Of a stretch of DNA of 64,000 nucleotides, positions 17,801 through 25,907 are shown in pieces (the first letter of the stretch is position 1; the number at the start of each line of letters is the position of its first letter). The stretch is from the IMG/VR virus record IMGVR_UViG_3300048694_001134, positions 1-64,000 of that record; one strand, 5' to 3'. Made by a program: the position numbers and the translations under genes. This DNA is from a virus. The notes below the pieces were generated by a model that saw only the letters and a list, made by a program, of their open reading frames with translations, ran no database searches and was not told the origin of the DNA.

Positions 17801-19625
17801 ATCTGCAAACTCATCTGCCATTAACCTCCTTGAGTTGCCAGAGGTGTGCACAACAAAGGGCGTGTACTTTGATACACGTGATGTGATTGATTTCCGTCCA
17901 TTTGCTTCAAACACTGCTGCGCTTGCCAACACCGTTGGGTCAGCAACGGTGAATCCGGCAAACACGTTTGCTCTAAGTGGAGATAATCAGTTCTTCCCTG
18001 TTCCTGACTCTGTTGTCTCTTTCAATGTTCAATTTTATAACGGTAGAGTTGATAGAGTGGTTGCGCGGAAAGATGGTACGTTTGAGGTATTAGAGGGAGC
18101 GCCAGCTCCTACAAATCCCGTTGCCCCGCCGGAACAACGCGATTCAATGACGCTTTCTATTTTGAAGGTTCCTCCATACCCTTCAATTCCTTCTGCGTTG
18201 AATTCGTTTACAACAGAGTTTGCAGCCAAGCGAACATACAGTCCTAACGGTAGCGTAAACAAGCGCCTTAGCAATTTCCGCGTAACACAAGTACGTGCAC
18301 GCGATTCGCGTACATCACAACCACGTCGTTACTCAATGAAGGACATTGGCGCTCTTGATCGTCGCTTACAAGCTGTTGAATATCAAACTTCCTTGAACCA
18401 AGTTGAAGCAGCCGTAAAAGAGTTGACAATTCCAAGCGCAATTGCTCCAACGACAAATAGATTCAAAAACGGTTTCTTTGTTGATACATTTGATAATTAT
18501 ACAAAGGTTGATACAACACACAAAGAATACGCTGCGACAATTGATCAAGGCCGCGGTTTCTTGAAACCGCCAACAAGACAAGTGAACTTTGAGTCGCAGT
18601 TTGATCGCTCTCATGCAAATACAGCGGCTGGTATTGTTAATGGTGACACGTTGATGCTACCGTTCACATCAGTTGTTCTTGTTGATCAAAGCATTAAGAG
18701 TAGTGTTATCGGAACGACAGGCCAAAAGTTGCAGTTTGTCGGTGATGGTACAATTACTCCTTCTGCCTTTTCCATCCTTGCACGTGGTGAGGTCACACTT
18801 GTTGCAGACCCTTCGCCAGCCTCATATGATGGTGGTGGGTACTCAGACAACGGCGGCGGTGGTATGTCAGGGGAAGGTACTGCTGCTGACGGATCAAGTA
18901 GTGACGGTGGTGGCGGTGGCGGCGGTGGCGGCTGTTTCACAGCAGACACCTTAGTAACGTTGTTTGATAGAACACAGAAACGCATTGCTGATATTGTCGT
19001 GGGTGATCTTGTTCTTGATGCGTTTAGCAATACACCAAACAAGGTTATTGGTATCAAGACAACAGAGTACAAAGCTGGTCGTCAGTTGTTCACAACAAAT
19101 GATAAGTATGCACCATATATTACAGAGGAACATCCGTTCTTCGATAATGAAGGAAGTCTGTGCGCTATTTCTGACGTGTGTGAATATCAAGCACCATGGC
19201 TTGGTCCCGTCAAGATCGTTGAGGTTGCAAAAGTAGTTGACGTGGAAGCGCCTATTACGGTTTATAACCTAATGCTCGAAAACGGGTTCACTCACTATGC
19301 AAATGGTCAAAAGGTTCACAACATCGTCGGTAACGGCAATATGTTTATCCTGAATATGCGCGGTTGGCTGTCTGAGGAAGACTACAAAGGATACATTACG
19401 CTCCTGGAGGATGCGGGTGAACTTGATGCATGGCCAGCCTCGGCTAAGGCACGTATGTACAATATTACCGCAGCAATAAATACTTTTGTCTTGCGTAATG
19501 ATAACATACTTGGAAGAGTTGTTGGTAAGAGCGTTGCCTGCGCGGTCAAACACAGAGAAAAGTTACTCCCTGTGTTTGGTCTGTGGTTCCGTTCCGGTGT
19601 TCGTAAAATGATATTTGGAAAGTGA
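14835..19625 (+). CDS. DUF4815-type virion protein with C-terminal Hint domain
   Basis: This 1596-residue protein starts with the DUF4815-type block: 'YNISPYFDDFNQAKDFYKVL', 'FKPGVAVQTRELNQLQTLLQ' and 'IERFGDHVFKSGTIV'. A very long beta-rich body follows, ending near residue 1325. A Gly/Ser-rich linker with nine consecutive Gly (1358-1366) leads into a Hint domain (1367-1496). This domain has an N-terminal Cys (CFTADTLVTL), a block-B-like TEEHPFF and a terminal His-Asn at 1495-1496. The residue after Asn is Ile, not Cys, Ser or Thr. A further 100 residues follow, helical and basic at the end. The gene lies right after gp8, where wedge or fibre-attachment proteins sit. The N-terminal part is virion structure; the Hint part implies self-cleavage or ligation. 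Both roles are inferred. Confidence 0.85.
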   Translation: MPLEKSYNISPYFDDFNQAKDFYKVLFKPGVAVQTRELNQLQTLLQSQIERFGDHVFKSGTIVSGVNFSYIPVYNYVKILDVQGDGQPSVPQAYVDYFIKSGLNLTARIVNYEDGLESRTPDLKTLYLQYINSSDPDTSNGNISYTQFAPGETLTIFSKNNEIFKYNVQSGGLGFANADSLVIMSAIGISGNSGAFNAGDTITQAGGARAQILYVNTTIVSNTVVLGVKPLLDDLTNTAVTSTAWTLQKGVNVVDANTSATANVVAIYGSGAQGYLTTDALGIVQSIAVADGGSDYTILPHVTIKTANAVASYSNPSLNVVPQNYKTTITVGNNSINSVGTGYAFGVSEGVIYQKGHFLRVDPQIIVVDKFTTSPNNVSVGFNTVETVITASSDDTLYDNASNTTNFAAPGADRLQLVPKLIKKTIDEASANAEFFVLAEWKEGFPYKENRSTVYSGLAEEFARRTRESAGDYVGDMFSVTTRDKNVANNNYINVLIDPGFAYISGYRVSTSYNNYLDIKRSQTTSNSSNHSVTVNYGNFLYVKELAGFFKFIAGDTVELYNTAKGYVTAGTMTTSGSITPQGTKIGTARIRSIMYDSGVMGTASCVYRLYLFDINISAGYTFRNVRSVFYNGTPEDGICDAVLVQDPTTSTSIAVLQDTAKDQMLFPVGITGVTSIDNVTYTYRTASNTSLTSSGNMSIGPLGGTAEHPYTHGATLSSVEERDLFLIPQSNNQAAANQTGTFTVTAGSANVTGTTAGWTANFEPGDFIRLGNTSTANDTASARVVGQVNAIINSTAVSLVTAPSNSVTGNAVLFFPALYPINLGRTGRTATNSSDGKTLTINVNASLASTVNAIAIHNVRQANATPVSKTVKRNLYVKIDTATNVNGVEGPWSLGIPGVFRLKNVYKASNSSVTTSSTDVTKYFSVDVGEEENASRNAQLVLNIGAPLTITSGDFLLAEVDAFTTNGNEGFFTFNSYTVNATANLTQLSANSSAINLLELPEVCTTKGVYFDTRDVIDFRPFASNTAALANTVGSATVNPANTFALSGDNQFFPVPDSVVSFNVQFYNGRVDRVVARKDGTFEVLEGAPAPTNPVAPPEQRDSMTLSILKVPPYPSIPSALNSFTTEFAAKRTYSPNGSVNKRLSNFRVTQVRARDSRTSQPRRYSMKDIGALDRRLQAVEYQTSLNQVEAAVKELTIPSAIAPTTNRFKNGFFVDTFDNYTKVDTTHKEYAATIDQGRGFLKPPTRQVNFESQFDRSHANTAAGIVNGDTLMLPFTSVVLVDQSIKSSVIGTTGQKLQFVGDGTITPSAFSILARGEVTLVADPSPASYDGGGYSDNGGGGMSGEGTAADGSSSDGGGGGGGGGCFTADTLVTLFDRTQKRIADIVVGDLVLDAFSNTPNKVIGIKTTEYKAGRQLFTTNDKYAPYITEEHPFFDNEGSLCAISDVCEYQAPWLGPVKIVEVAKVVDVEAPITVYNLMLENGFTHYANGQKVHNIVGNGNMFILNMRGWLSEEDYKGYITLLEDAGELDAWPASAKARMYNITAAINTFVLRNDNILGRVVGKSVACAVKHREKLLPVFGLWFRSGVRKMIFGK
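18933..19322 (+). other. Hint (hedgehog/intein-like) domain
   Basis: These 130 codons run from Cys1367 to Asn1496 of the virion protein. Block A is CFTADTLVTLFD followed by 'KRIADIVVGDLVLD'. Block B is 'YITEEHPFF' (T-x-x-H). The end is 'VYNLMLENGFTHYANGQKVHN' trimmed at His-Asn. There is no homing endonuclease insert. The +1 residue is Ile, so ordinary intein splicing is not expected; bacterial intein-like or hedgehog-like cleavage is possible. Confidence 0.85.
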
Positions 19626-19626
19626 A

Positions 19627-20118
19627 ATGGTAATCAAATTTAGTTCGAACCATTTTTATTTACCAGTATCACCACTGATACGGCTATTCACATGGTCTCG
19701 CTACTCTCATTGTGAATTCGTGTTTTCCAATGGAGTATCGGTATTTCCAGCAATGGAAGTGGGGGTCGTCGTATCAACAAGAAAAAAATACCCAATAGAA
19801 ACTTTTGTTGAGGTTGACATTACACCGGCGGAAGAACGTATACTTTATCACTGGGCAAAGATGCAACTTGGTGTACCGTATGATTATACGGCGTTAGCAC
19901 CATTTAACGTTCTGATCCCACGGAAGAAAAAAAGTTGGAAAGATTCAACAGCGTGGATGTGTTCAGAATTTTGTGCTTTTGGTTTGGAAAAAATTGGTAT
20001 ACATCTTTTCGACGCCACCAAAAAGAAAATAACACCTGGTGAGCTGTTTAAGAAAATAATCATGCACCCCAAGGCTCGTGTGATCGAAAACACTTCTTCA
20101 TCATTAGTATCAGCTTAA
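19627..20118 (+). CDS. Permuted NlpC/P60 (YiiX/LRAT-like) cysteine hydrolase
   Basis: This is a 163-residue protein. The ATG at 19627 lies one base after the previous stop and is preferred to an upstream TTG. It has the circularly permuted order of the YiiX/LRAT-type NlpC/P60 fold: His first in 'FTWSRYSHCEFVF' (His28), then the catalytic Cys in 'AWMCSEFCAFGL' (Cys112). 'LGVPYDYTALAPF' between them matches the 'YDY' segment of the family. Members cut amide or ester bonds, often in cell-wall peptides. No signal peptide is seen, so it may travel with the virion. Since gp5 lacks lysozyme, this could be the tail-associated wall hydrolase; that role is inference. Confidence 0.75.
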   Translation: MVIKFSSNHFYLPVSPLIRLFTWSRYSHCEFVFSNGVSVFPAMEVGVVVSTRKKYPIETFVEVDITPAEERILYHWAKMQLGVPYDYTALAPFNVLIPRKKKSWKDSTAWMCSEFCAFGLEKIGIHLFDATKKKITPGELFKKIIMHPKARVIENTSSSLVSA

Positions 20119-20129
20119 AGAGAAAACAA

Positions 20130-20552
20130 ATGCCACAAAGAACCAACCCTCGGGTACAATTTATATCACGTGAACAGGTTTTTAGATTTGCTGTAAATGC
20201 TTTGCAGCCACTAACTATCCATAATTTTTATTTTGAACGCCAATTAGTTGATGCGTCAAAGCTAAAACCTGTTGGTGGCAAAATTGGTGATATTCTTAAA
20301 ACGGATGAAAACGGATACGTTGAGTTTGATTACTATTATGATTCGGGTCTTGCTGGTGGAGAGACTCCTCTAGAACAAGCACAAGCAGCAGCAAACGCTT
20401 TGGCAGGCGTTAAGGAAGTCATTCTTACGACGCTTGGGACAGCAACGTTACCAGACGATTACGAAACCTTAGCGTTATCATATTTTAGAAGTCATATTCG
20501 TGTCTCGGTATACATACCACCTGTAAGCGAATTTGAAGAAGTCGCTGGTTAA
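20130..20552 (+). CDS. Small unknown protein in baseplate/fibre cluster
   Basis: This 140-residue protein has a good ribosome-binding site (AGAGAAAA) 12 bases after the hydrolase gene. It has an N-terminal strand-rich part ('RVQFISREQVFRFAVNALQP', 'HNFYFERQLVDA'), then 'GGKIGDILKTDENGYVEFDY', a pattern typical of Ig-like or fibre-display domains in which a value is carried downstream. A helix with Ala/Gln repeats and an acidic C-terminus follow. I do not recognise a named family. Its position between the Hint protein and the 'AQTFF' protein suggests a virion role. Confidence 0.6.
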   Translation: MPQRTNPRVQFISREQVFRFAVNALQPLTIHNFYFERQLVDASKLKPVGGKIGDILKTDENGYVEFDYYYDSGLAGGETPLEQAQAAANALAGVKEVILTTLGTATLPDDYETLALSYFRSHIRVSVYIPPVSEFEEVAG

Positions 20553-20567
20553 ATAATAGGAAAACAA

Positions 20568-22598
20568 ATGGCAGGATTCGACTTAGCTCAAACATTTTTT
20601 CTTGATAAAGATGCTGTCCAGGGTGCTGATGTAGCTAGCATTACTGGTGTTGATCTTTACATATATGGTAAACCAGTCGCAGGAAAGACCAAGTCTGGTA
20701 TAGACAAACCTGGTATTTCTATCTTTCTTTGTGGATGCAACGAAGATGGCTCTCCTGATCTAACACTGTTCCATCACACATTCTCAGCACGAGTTGATTA
20801 CGATAACATTATTGCAGATACGGATGGCGGGGATGCAACGTCATTCATATTCAATCAGCCATTGCCAGCACCGACTGATCGCAAATACGCAATTATGATA
20901 AAGTTTGACGGTAGTGATCCAGATTTTAAAATTTGGTATAACAAAGCTGGTGAAAACATTCTTGGTACCACGCAGAAGACTTCTGTATCATCTGGTAAAG
21001 TAGACGGTTCATTGTTCACCATGACTAATGGCAAAAGTCTTACACCGGTCGTAGATGCCGATCTATCATTCCGCGTCAAAGTGGCAAAGCACACATCATT
21101 GTCAATGACTTTCCTAATAAAGAATCGTCCTTACGAGCTGATGGACGTGACGGATAAGGTTGGTATTTTCAAGGGTGGTGAAGACATTTACAAAGTATCA
21201 GCTAATGCAGCAGGTACTGTAAGCATCAACGCTGCTTCATTGTCTCTTATTGGTAACGGAACAAGCTTCTCCACTCTCAACGTCGGAGATGCGTTTGTTA
21301 TTACGGACGGTACAACGGATAACACGGAGGTGCGTGTTGTCACTTCAAGAGCAAATAACACACTACTAACAATCAACGAACAGCCATCGTTTACAAATGC
21401 TGTCGGTAAATATTACAAAACCGCCACAGCAAAAATGTTTTACAGTGATGGTGTCTCGGATAACATGGTTGTAAATGATTCAACATCAAACAGTACTGTG
21501 TACTTTGCAAGCAACGATGTAATCCGTGGTGTTGATTCTCTAGCAGAGGCAAAAATAACTTCTATTATTGATTATCAGCTAAACAGCGTTGTCCCTAACT
21601 TTACAATAAGAACACCTGGAGGCACAACAGCTGTCTCAACGTTAAATTTTGCAAACAATGGTGGTGTAATTGATGCAACGCGACAGGTTGACGCAACACT
21701 AGGTCAGCGTATGTTTGTTAATCAGTATGACGCTGTTATGCTTTCAGAAACAAATAGAGTGCTTGCGGGTAAATCAAATCCGTTTGCGGGAACACTGACA
21801 TTTACTACAAACAACCCCTTTGTTTCTCCTTATGTGAGAGAAGAAAACCTTGACTTGTTCGTCGAGCGTTATAGTATAAACAACATATCAACTAACGAAC
21901 ATAAGGGATCGGGTCTATCGCAGGCTCGTTATATAACCAAGCCCATCGACTTGGCTGATCAAGTATCAGAAGATATGAAGTTGTACATCCGTGGTTATAG
22001 ACCAGCAGGAACAACAATAGAAGCATATGCGCGCTTCCACAATAGCGAAGATCCGGAAAGTATTGATTTGAAAGACTGGACACAGCTTTCCTTTGCCGGC
22101 ACAGACGTTCCGTACAGTAGCCCTTCAAACATTTACGACTTTAAGGAGTTGCCGTTTGAGATGCCTCTTTATGGCTCAGGCACAGCAGCAACTGGTACAT
22201 TCACCGTATCTTCTGCATGTACCGTTATTACGGGAACGAGCGGTACAGTCAATACCGACATAGCCGTCGGATCGACGGTGCGTGTATACTCGTCAACATT
22301 TACAAACAACTATTTCGTTGATACGGTTGTTGCTTCAAACTCGACCACAATTACGGTTGCAACTGGCCCAGGATCAAACGCAAGCGTGTTGGGTAGTGGA
22401 TTTAAGATTGATGTTGTATCTCGTCCGCAAAGTGCCTTCCTCGATGTACAATCGGGTAATGTATTGACATACTTTAACAAAGCTGGAGCTATCTTTAGAG
22501 GCTATGACAAATTCACTGTCAAATTAGTTCTTCTATCAGAAGATGGTATTAGAATACCGTACGTCGATGATGTGCGTGCAATTGCGGTATCAGCATGA
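20568..22598 (+). CDS. Virion structural protein, possible detached C-part of DUF4815 protein
   Basis: This is a 676-residue protein. It begins 'GFDLAQTFFLDKDAVQGADV' and continues 'ITGVDLYIYGKP', then 'ISIFLCGCNEDGSPDLTLFH'. I recall this kind of block in long DUF4815 virion proteins of other phages, usually downstream of the N-terminal part in the same chain. Further on are 'SFRVKVAKHTSLSMTFLI' and a C-terminal 'SGNVLTYFNKAGAIFRGYDK' with 'KFTVKLVLLSEDGIRIPYVD', also typical ends of that family. Here it is a separate gene, separated from the N-terminal part by Hint, hydrolase and a small gene. It probably attaches fibres or finishes the wedge. It ends in ATGA overlap with the next gene. Confidence 0.7.
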   Translation: MAGFDLAQTFFLDKDAVQGADVASITGVDLYIYGKPVAGKTKSGIDKPGISIFLCGCNEDGSPDLTLFHHTFSARVDYDNIIADTDGGDATSFIFNQPLPAPTDRKYAIMIKFDGSDPDFKIWYNKAGENILGTTQKTSVSSGKVDGSLFTMTNGKSLTPVVDADLSFRVKVAKHTSLSMTFLIKNRPYELMDVTDKVGIFKGGEDIYKVSANAAGTVSINAASLSLIGNGTSFSTLNVGDAFVITDGTTDNTEVRVVTSRANNTLLTINEQPSFTNAVGKYYKTATAKMFYSDGVSDNMVVNDSTSNSTVYFASNDVIRGVDSLAEAKITSIIDYQLNSVVPNFTIRTPGGTTAVSTLNFANNGGVIDATRQVDATLGQRMFVNQYDAVMLSETNRVLAGKSNPFAGTLTFTTNNPFVSPYVREENLDLFVERYSINNISTNEHKGSGLSQARYITKPIDLADQVSEDMKLYIRGYRPAGTTIEAYARFHNSEDPESIDLKDWTQLSFAGTDVPYSSPSNIYDFKELPFEMPLYGSGTAATGTFTVSSACTVITGTSGTVNTDIAVGSTVRVYSSTFTNNYFVDTVVASNSTTITVATGPGSNASVLGSGFKIDVVSRPQSAFLDVQSGNVLTYFNKAGAIFRGYDKFTVKLVLLSEDGIRIPYVDDVRAIAVSA

Positions 22599-22819
22599 CA
22601 GATAAGTTTTTAAAAACACAAGATAGCAGGTTTGTACGAGATCGTAGGTCTACGGCCATTCTAAATATAGACAAACAAGGGTACGCACACTACCTCAAAG
22701 AACGAGAAAAGCATTTGCAACTTTACAAGGCAGTTGATCAGGTTCAGAGCCTGCAGCAGGAGATGAGTGATATAAAACAGATGCTACAACAATTATTGAA
22801 CGGGAAGACAAATGGCTAA
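22595..22819 (+). CDS. Small coiled-coil virion-cluster protein
   Basis: This 74-residue, charged protein has an N-terminal segment 'TQDSRFVRDRRSTAILNIDK' and a C-terminal helix with heptad-spaced Leu/Ile/Met ('QVQSLQQEMSDIKQMLQQLL'). It overlaps the genes on both sides (4 and 8 bases), so it is translated as part of the fibre operon. Small proteins of this shape recur in front of fibre genes in marine T4-like phages. A linker, trimerisation or chaperone role is possible but unproven. Confidence 0.7.
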   Translation: MTDKFLKTQDSRFVRDRRSTAILNIDKQGYAHYLKEREKHLQLYKAVDQVQSLQQEMSDIKQMLQQLLNGKTNG

Positions 22820-24686
22820 AGCAATAGCAAACGTTGTTATCGCATCAGATTCCTTTGCGACGTGGATTGGTATAACCAATCAGATGGCTGATACGTTTAC
22901 TAATCAAGCATTGACAGCAAACAGCGCCGCAGCGGGCGCTACCGTCACTGGCAACTCACAGTTGGTTGGTATTTTTGCAGCTAATACAATTGGTATAGGA
23001 ACAGCTCTCCGTGGTGGTAACGTTGCAACGTCAGCGAACCTTACCATTACATCTAACGCAAGCTTCACTGGCGCTAATCTACACAGCTCCGCAAACGTGT
23101 TTTTGAACGCGGCTAATGTTGATGTCAACACAACAATAACCACGCTGCGCGGTGGTAGTGTTACTGTTACGTCTAATGCATATACAAACGCAGCTAACGT
23201 TTTTGTTAATGCGGCAGCGATGACTATTCAAGGCGGACAAGCGACTGTCTCCTCAAACGTTGATATTAATAACGCAAACACGACTATCCGTGGCGGTCAA
23301 GCGTCAATTACGTCAAACACCTATATTCAGGCTGCTAACGTTTATGTGAACGCAGCTTCTACTATTGCCCTAGGTAACACAACCTTAAAAGGCAACACGT
23401 CTGTTAACAACATAGTTCTGACAGGTAACGCAACGTCGACAAACGTTGACTTGAATGTGTCCCAATTGACTATTAATGCTGTGTCTATTGCCACCGGTAA
23501 CACAACGTTGAAAGGCAACACGTCATCAAGTTCAGTCGTATTGACAGGCAACGCAACGTCAACAAATCTTGATGTCGCTGTCTCTCAGTTAACCGTGGGT
23601 GCAGTTTCTGTATTCACAGGTAATACAACAATCAAAGCAAATAGTACCGTAACAGTTGCAACAATTGTTGGCAATTCAACGGCAACAAACGTTGCTGTTA
23701 CCGCAACAGGTTTCAACATCAACGCAGTCACAATTGCAACGGGTAACACGACAATTAAAGCAAACAGTTCTCTCTCAAGCGTAGTGTTAACCGCTAATGC
23801 AACGGTGAGTAACTTGAATATTAGTGTTGATACACTATCCGTGACGGGTATTGTCTCTCTAGCAAATACACTCGGCGTTGCTGGTGCCGGCACTGTTAAC
23901 GGAGCCTTCACTGTTAACAATACAGCAGCTGTTGGCAATACATCAATTACCGGTTTTGCGAATGTTAGCACAACACTTAACGTCGTTGGTAACGCAACGG
24001 TCAATGGTGCGCTGACAGTCAATAATACAGCATCAGTTGGTAATACGACAATTACAGGATTTGCAAACGTCAGCTCGACATTGAACGTTACCGCAAACGC
24101 AACAGTTAACGGTGCGTTTTTAGTCAACAACGTAGCTGCTGCTGGTAATACTTCTATTACGGGGTTCATCAACGTTTCTTCAACAGCAAATATTGGTGGT
24201 GTGCTATCAGCGCGCGCTAACGTTGTTGCTAATGGCCAGTTGATTGTATCTAATGCAGTGTCGGTTGGTAACACAACAATTACAGGTTTCCTCAATGTTT
24301 CAAGTACAACAGCGTTAGGCGGTGATGTAACAATTCAGACGGAAATTGTACAAACCGTTGTTACTAATACAAACATTGGTAACGCCAATGCTGCCGGTTC
24401 ATTTACACCTGTTGAGATCTTTAGCTTCCCTATTGGTACGTATCATGGTGCAAAGATTCTTTCACGTACAACAACAAGAACTGGTGCCAATACACAAGTT
24501 CAAGAGCTTGTAATTGCGCAGAATGAGACAGACGTTACTCTTACATCCTATGCCGTTGTTGCTGCTCCTGAAGGTGCTAACGTTGGTGTGTATTCAGCAA
24601 CAATAAATAGCTCAGCTGTTTCAGTTAAATTCCAACAAACAAGCGCTAACACTAGTGCCAAGTTGTTTGTGCAGTACATAAAATAA
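22812..24686 (+). CDS. Repeat-built fibre-like structural protein (41- and 35-residue repeats)
   Basis: This is a 624-residue protein. The N-terminus 'NVVIASDSFATWIGITNQMA' followed by 'DTFTNQALTAN' looks like a conserved attachment domain. The middle is built of imperfect tandem units: about four copies of 41 residues starting 'GNTTLKGNTS', then about four copies of 35 residues containing 'VGNTSITGFANVSTTLNV'. Asn, Thr, Val and Ala dominate, as in beta-helical fibres. The last 100 residues ('SFTPVEIFSFPIGTYHGAKI') form a separate folded domain that resembles a small virion-tip domain. Function: probable fibre or fibre connector. Confidence 0.75.
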   Translation: MAKAIANVVIASDSFATWIGITNQMADTFTNQALTANSAAAGATVTGNSQLVGIFAANTIGIGTALRGGNVATSANLTITSNASFTGANLHSSANVFLNAANVDVNTTITTLRGGSVTVTSNAYTNAANVFVNAAAMTIQGGQATVSSNVDINNANTTIRGGQASITSNTYIQAANVYVNAASTIALGNTTLKGNTSVNNIVLTGNATSTNVDLNVSQLTINAVSIATGNTTLKGNTSSSSVVLTGNATSTNLDVAVSQLTVGAVSVFTGNTTIKANSTVTVATIVGNSTATNVAVTATGFNINAVTIATGNTTIKANSSLSSVVLTANATVSNLNISVDTLSVTGIVSLANTLGVAGAGTVNGAFTVNNTAAVGNTSITGFANVSTTLNVVGNATVNGALTVNNTASVGNTTITGFANVSSTLNVTANATVNGAFLVNNVAAAGNTSITGFINVSSTANIGGVLSARANVVANGQLIVSNAVSVGNTTITGFLNVSSTTALGGDVTIQTEIVQTVVTNTNIGNANAAGSFTPVEIFSFPIGTYHGAKILSRTTTRTGANTQVQELVIAQNETDVTLTSYAVVAAPEGANVGVYSATINSSAVSVKFQQTSANTSAKLFVQYIK

Positions 24687-24697
24687 TAAGGTAAGTA

Positions 24698-25906
24698 ATG
24701 GCTGCTAGTAATACAAAATTCAAAGTCGATAACGGATTAGAGGTTGTTGGTACAGCCAACGTTAGCGGCAACTTCAGAGTTGAAGGTGACTTTGCGGTTG
24801 GGGGTAACCTCGCTTTTAGTGGTACGAGCTCGGCCGACTATAAACCTACGACTGACGATACGTATGCCCTAGGTAACACATCAACCCGCTGGATTGTATA
24901 TTCTTCAAAAGGGTTTTTTGGTAATGTAACGTCGACTGGTATTGCACAGCTTACAAACGCAACGGCAGATGTAATAATTCCAACGTCGAATGCTGCAGCA
25001 CAGTTTGGTTCTGCTACACGTCTATGGCAAGTGACAGCAAACACTGTTACAGCTGTAACAACAGCAGTATCTAATACGGAAAGTATTGTTGGAACATCGG
25101 CAACATTCAATGCCTTGTCTGGTGTTTCTTCAGCAATAGACTTTATTACAACTATTGCAGCACATGGATTTTCTAATGGCGAACTCGTTCAATACCTTGT
25201 AGCTGCTGGCAATACAGCTTTGAGTGGACTGACAAATGCGTCCTTCTATTATGTCATTTCTGCTAACACGACTGGCTTCCAGCTATCAACAACGTTCGGT
25301 GGGTCAAACGTAAACATAACAGCCGGCTCGACAAGCGAGACAGGCCACACGCTTGTCCCAGTGAGAATCGTACTTTCAAGCAACGGTTCCCTATTTGCAC
25401 CAGCCGGCGTTGCAAACGTGGGTACACTCCGTGTACTTAATAATGCTGTCGTTAATGGTACACTGACAATCGCTAATGCATCAAGTTTTTCTGGCAACGT
25501 CGCTGTGGCCGTAGATGCGTTGTTCGTTGATACGGTTAATAAAGTTGTTGGTATCAAGAACAATTCACCATCCTCAACGGATGCTGTCACGATAACAGGT
25601 AACGTCTTTTTCACTGCAGCAAACACTGGACTCAGACTGCGCAGTACAGCAAACACCTCACAAAACGCATCAATTGCGTTTATGACGAGTAATACATCCA
25701 ACAGTCGTCTAACGTTTACGACGTACGATAATTCAAACTCTTCTGTCAAGGATGGTGGCTTTGCATTCAACTTACAACAGAATGCTAGTTCGACTACGAC
25801 GGGATTGACGATTGACATGACAAACGTTCAATATAAGGGTGGTAATGTCGTGCACGCAGGAAACTTTGGCATTTATAATGTCAGCGGCACACGTGTAGGA
25901 CCATGA
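24698..25906 (+). CDS. Fibre-like structural protein
   Basis: This 402-residue protein begins 'NTKFKVDNGLEVVGTANVSG' and 'FRVEGDFAVGGNLAFSGTSS', a beta-helix-like start. The motif 'YALGNTSTRWIVYSSKGFFG' is a common fibre element. Further on it has 'HGFSNGELVQYLVAAGNTAL' and 'YYVISANTTGFQLSTT', a block that also occurs in gp7 here (residues near 510-540). The end 'NVVHAGNFGIYN' is typical of short fibre proteins of marine phages. A role in host contact is inferred. It follows the previous fibre gene after 11 bases and precedes the tetrapeptide-repeat fibres. Confidence 0.75.
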   Translation: MAASNTKFKVDNGLEVVGTANVSGNFRVEGDFAVGGNLAFSGTSSADYKPTTDDTYALGNTSTRWIVYSSKGFFGNVTSTGIAQLTNATADVIIPTSNAAAQFGSATRLWQVTANTVTAVTTAVSNTESIVGTSATFNALSGVSSAIDFITTIAAHGFSNGELVQYLVAAGNTALSGLTNASFYYVISANTTGFQLSTTFGGSNVNITAGSTSETGHTLVPVRIVLSSNGSLFAPAGVANVGTLRVLNNAVVNGTLTIANASSFSGNVAVAVDALFVDTVNKVVGIKNNSPSSTDAVTITGNVFFTAANTGLRLRSTANTSQNASIAFMTSNTSNSRLTFTTYDNSNSSVKDGGFAFNLQQNASSTTTGLTIDMTNVQYKGGNVVHAGNFGIYNVSGTRVGP

Positions 25907-25907
25907 A

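Noticed and set aside
23585-24295. Minus-strand open frame of 236 codons
   Set aside because: It is the antisense of the repeat-built fibre gene; the regular AAC-GTT and ACA-type codons leave few stops on the other strand.
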